From positions 13,237,895-13,301,894 of the forward strand of contig NC_039481.1 of NCBI RefSeq assembly GCF_003590095.1: DNA of 64,000 nucleotides. Direction: 5' to 3'. Under the pieces are notes generated by a model. That model searched no databases. It saw only the letters and a program-made list of their open reading frames with translations, and was not told the origin of the DNA. Positions 59,893-64,000 of the stretch are shown here, piece by piece. Position numbers and translations under genes: made by a program. The first letter of the stretch is position 1; the number at the start of each line of letters is the position of its first letter. This DNA comes from Trichoplusia ni. Taxonomy: Eukaryota > Arthropoda > Insecta > Lepidoptera > Noctuidae.

Positions 59893-61221
59893 TTAGTTAA
59901 TAGAAAATCTCCCCTATACATTTTCGAGAAAGTTAGATATCTACTTAAACTAACAAATAGGGCTTGAAATAATGTTCGTAGCAGGTAGTTGATGCTATTT
60001 CAATAAAATGAAAAAATCCAGACAAATCCTAAGTTGTAGACATGTCAACAGTATGCCTCTAGCTGCATTCCAAAGTTATTGGTCCTACGAAAAACGAAAC
60101 AAATGTTAATGTTTATTATAAGAATACGCCTAAACAATATAATTGATCATCATTTTGTCATTCTGACACGTCCCTGTAGGTACAGCAATAAATTACATAA
60201 GCTCAAAAACATCAGGTAAATAGTTCAAAACAAGAATGAGTCACATACAAACAATGACTAAAAAACCAAAGGAAACCGCGCCTCACAAAGAAAAAAAAAT
60301 GCAAACGCCTTTTTCGAACGTCCAAGCGAAAACTCAAAGTTTCGACGTCGAAACGATAATTGTTAAGACAAATTGACATGTTTGTATCGGCGATGTCTTA
60401 CCGACTCTAAGTAGTTTACAGTACGCCGTGTACGCTAGGTACATAACGTACAGCAAGTACATGGTGTACAGTAGGTATGGTTTAATGGGATTGTTGTTTG
60501 ATGGACAGATCATGTTACTGTGATCAGTTTGATTTTCAGTTAGATTGTGAAAAGATGCCTTTGGTTTAGTATATTGATATAAATTACTTATTATTATGTT
60601 GACATAGATTTACCGTAAAACAATACTAATCCCTGAATTAAAAGTAAGAAAATAAAATTACATTTCCTTAATTTACCGACCCATCTTCAAGCTTAATTTT
60701 GTTCTAATGTCGTAATTAGAACTATGTAGTAAATTTTGTACACGAGTATCAGAAAAAAATACAAAAAAGTCACCGGCCACCAACAGCTTACACAATAACA
60801 AAAACCATTTTAAAACTAAGAAAACAAACCAGTAGCCTCGTTAATTGCTGTTAAAACCTAATAATGCCCCGGGCATCCGAGTAAGATCAACAGTGGGCTG
60901 GTAGCACGGCTTGGTGACAAATATTGACACATTCCACGGATAAACACGAGCTTTTTGAACCAAATATGTCCTTCTGAGAACTACATTTGTGTTTTGTCTA
61001 TAGATATGATCTAAATAGTTTTTGCTTTAGTAAGATATGATAATATAAGAATCGAATTTTGTTGATTAAATCTTATGCGATTTTCTTGGGATATGTACGT
61101 CTAGACGCAAAAAGGAACCCCTATTAGACTTACTTTGTCTTCCGTCTCTCTGGTGTTTTCTCTAAAAAGATTTTCTAAAATATGGATTTTGATAGTAAGT
61201 AACTATCGTGAGAATGATTCA
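59893..61221. other. Non-coding stretch
   Basis: Nothing recognised apart from repeats of 'gtacagtaggta'-like words near 60418-60480. Confidence 0.5.
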
Positions 61222-61326
61222 TTATTAAATGATGTTACGGTTTACTCACGCGTATTTATCAAGGTAGCCCAACTAGTTTGGGTCTAGGTTGGGTCCGAAA
61301 CTAGTAAAACCGTTACATCATTTAAT
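61222..61326. mobile_element. 105-bp hairpin MITE
   Basis: Arms 61222-61245 and 61303-61326 are near-perfect inverted copies ('ttattaaatgatgt'). The loop contains a second inverted pair, 'aactagtttgggtc' / 'gggtccgaaactagt'. Confidence 0.7.
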
Positions 61327-64000
61327 AAAATATGGATTGACCATTTTCCCCTTTTTTCACAGGCAAGATAATGTGTGTAAAAAAAACTTTAGTCATCTAT
61401 CAGTCAAATCTTCAAAATCGGTCTATCCGTTTTAAATATTACCGAAAACAATCAGACAGTCAAAAGACACACGTAACCTAAACAGACAGATTACTAAAAC
61501 CATTGGATGGTCTAAAGCCACTATAAAGGCCATGGTCAAACTCCACATGTAATTCCAAACTCAAAATAACCCTTTGTCACTCACACATGCCCAAATGTGA
61601 CTAATACATGCACACATGAAAGAGTCACGTCGCTGTTTTCCTGTGTTATGTGATCACAGTGTAGTGTAGTGAAAAGCGAATCGATAATTGGCAAAGACCT
61701 ACCCTATACAGTATACTTTGTAATGTTAGTTTGAATGAAGGATGATTTAGAATTAGATCTTAGTTTTACATACTATGGTCTCCTGGCCTCTCACTATTTC
61801 TTAAAGTTAGGCATAAGTGGAAGAAAGACCACATTACAAAGCGCATAGCTTCGCTCTCTTTCACGAAATCACAATCTTGGCTCTTGGCTTGGCAAGTCGT
61901 AAGAGAGGCCGTTAAAGGTTTCCTTTTTAGAAGCTTTTGACTGTTTCAATTAAATATAACTGGCTTAATCACTACGTCTTCTCATCCTTATTCTGAAATC
62001 CAGGGACGTCTTCTTGAGATGTAATTTTTTGTGCCTGATAAGAAAATCATGGTTAAAGGCACAGATTAAGCAAACTAATACAGTATTATCTACCGAAACG
62101 AATGTAAGTGATCTAGTTAATTATAAATTAGCAAAGTCAATATGTCAAGTGATCCACTTTACCCCGCCACGCGTTAAGAGGGTAAAGACAATTAGAACGA
62201 ATGAGTCCTAGCGGTGTAAACTGTAGTAGGGTGACCATTATTTGTGATGGATTCTAAATAAATAAAAAATACTTAGCACTTGTTTCACAATCACTGATTA
62301 TCCGCTATCTGGCACATAAATTGAAAAATTTTACATTCTTTGTATGAAAAAATCTGTCAAGTAATTTAACGGGAACTTACTTGGCGGTGCTGAAACAGGC
62401 CATTAATATAATAAAAGCATATGCATATTAGGAATATCACTGAAGGAAACCTGGATTTCGAAATGGAGTCCAGTAGAATACTTAACTACTAAATCATCAA
62501 GCAAATTGATCAGTAGTTCTTCTTAGTTCAAGAAAATTTGCCCAGCCATGGGACATTATTACATCTAACCTGTACTTTCCCAGTGGGCAAAGCATCATCT
62601 CATGCACTCTCTCCTATTCATCTAATATTATAAATGCGAAAGTAACTCTGTCTGTCTGTTACGCTTTCACGACTAAACTGATGTTAATGAAATTTGGTAC
62701 AGAGATAGAGGTGACCTTGAGAAAGAACAGGATAGTTTTTATCCCGGACTTTTGAAGAGTTCTCTTGAAAACGCGATATAACCGACCTCGACGCGGGCGA
62801 AGCTGCGGCCGAAAAGCTAGTTACTTGTAAAAGACAAAGCTAATTAATAAATGTATCGTCACGTTCAATGGATAGTATGTCCCTATTAACATTGTTTTAT
62901 GATGGTCACGTGCCCATGAATATAATTGATACATTGTATTTTGATAAGTGTAACTTTGTTTTGCAATCACTCTTCATAAATTAATGTTGCCGTTAACCAA
63001 TCAGAATAAATACTAAAAATCCGCGAGACGAACCCGCTACAAATCTCCGTACACAAAGACTTAAGGTAAAGAAATTGATTAGATGACAAATTAACTTATC
63101 GGCCGCTAACAAATGAACTATGACTTGAACAATCATGCTTAACCTCGACGTCTGTATTACTAGAAATACACCATCTCCGAAAATTTCGCCTGTCTAGCTA
63201 TTTCGGGTTGTGAGACGACTAAACAACCGGTCACGTTGCCAGGTGATGGATGGATATTGGAGCCCCAGAAATAGGGTTCCGATTTAACCTTTTGGCTATG
63301 GAATGCTAGAAGTTCAGCTTTTAAGTGTTTTGTTAATCATTAATTATAATTACGGTCAGTGGTAAGGTATACTTTCTTGTTTGTAACAACAAATAATAGT
63401 TTATTACAACAAATATACAATACATGCGTATTTAAAGTTTTCTAAAATGCCAATTTCAATCTAAAATCTGTAGACCTTATAATGAAATTGAATCTTTAAA
63501 GCTCTGTAGCAATCAAGTAGGTTGTTCGCAACGCTTTTTCAAGAAAAAATCTGAAGTTTACCAATGTATTAGTTAGTAAAAACCTAGTTTTATTAAATTA
63601 TCATTTATTTAGTGCAAGTGAAAACGTGTTTTGATAATAAATGCAAAATTTTGCGGTTTCCGTTTATTTCTATACCGGGGATTAGTTTGTTTGGCTAACA
63701 GTTTTGTGGTCATTGGTTAATTTAAACTTAATCACTTTATCGCTGCGGTCAATTGCGAGAGGAATTTATTAAAGATTTAACCAAATAATAATTTAATTAA
63801 TGAACGCTTTGGAGTCTTGCTTAAATTCAGGAAGCATAAACAGAAAAAGGAAGTTATTGTACAAGGTACTAACAATAGGCGGAATTATCGCTTTGTCTTG
63901 ATTATAATGTTTTAAGTTCATTTTAATATGGCCTTTTGGTAATTGAAAAATTCAATGTTATATACCAATCTGCGTTATGGACACTGTTTTTTTACAGGAA
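61327..64000. other. Non-coding right end
   Basis: Only the repeat at 62622-62820, a LINE-like tail near 62530 and a dispersed-repeat piece at about 63165-63215 were seen; no exon recognised. Confidence 0.5.
62622..62820 (-). repeat. Dispersed repeat, 'ctagcttttcgcccgcgtcg' family, minus copy
   Basis: Reverse-orientation partner of 57508-57708, about 4.9 kb away. Confidence 0.75.

Noticed and set aside
1..64000. CRISPR array or bacterial operon
   Set aside because: No regularly spaced repeats of that type, and the window is plainly eukaryotic.

Overview
The window looks like nuclear DNA of a moth or butterfly, most likely a noctuid-type moth. It is AT-rich, has spliceosomal introns, and carries tRNA-headed SINEs, LINE 3' ends of the 'cccagcagtgggac' and 'cagcagtggacg' types common in Lepidoptera, hairpin MITEs and a solo LTR. 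The species cannot be named from sequence alone.

The main content is a tandem array of six secreted papain-family (cathepsin L-like, 'viral cathepsin-like') cysteine protease genes between 6.87 and 33.19 kb. I assembled each by hand from its splice sites. Genes A (6866-9564), B (12931-15908), C (18427-21308) and D (22910-25834) lie on the minus strand; E (26403-29092) and F (31054-33190) lie on the plus strand. D and E are divergent and share a 568-bp intergenic region. All six have six coding exons with intron phases 1-1-2-1-1, exon 3 is 124 bp in every gene, and the products are 334-337 aa. Each has a signal peptide, an ERFNIN-type I29 propeptide and a peptidase C1A domain with catalytic Cys, His and Asn. 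Each gene has a TATA box 42-53 bp upstream of its ATG. No frameshift or stop interrupts any of the six.

B and C are products of a recent segmental duplication of about 4 kb. Their coding differences cluster around the active-site cleft: beside the catalytic Cys, before the catalytic His and after the catalytic Asn. C has lost the conserved Gly before Ser-Cys (now Arg) and D has Asn there. All six have Tyr where papain proteases normally have Trp after the catalytic Cys. Genes D and C are therefore the best candidates for altered activity.

The flanks hold no convincing coding exon. The left flank (1-6865) is AT-rich. The right flank (33.3-64 kb) carries a 5'-truncated LINE with the C-terminal half of a reverse transcriptase (36938-37714), a solo LTR with 4-bp target duplications (41335-42424), several SINEs and hairpin repeats, and a CpG-dense patch with three CCAAT boxes at about 54.54-54.90 kb. 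That patch is the best candidate for a promoter or 5' exon of a neighbouring gene. Introns and spacers of the protease array also contain many transposon fragments.
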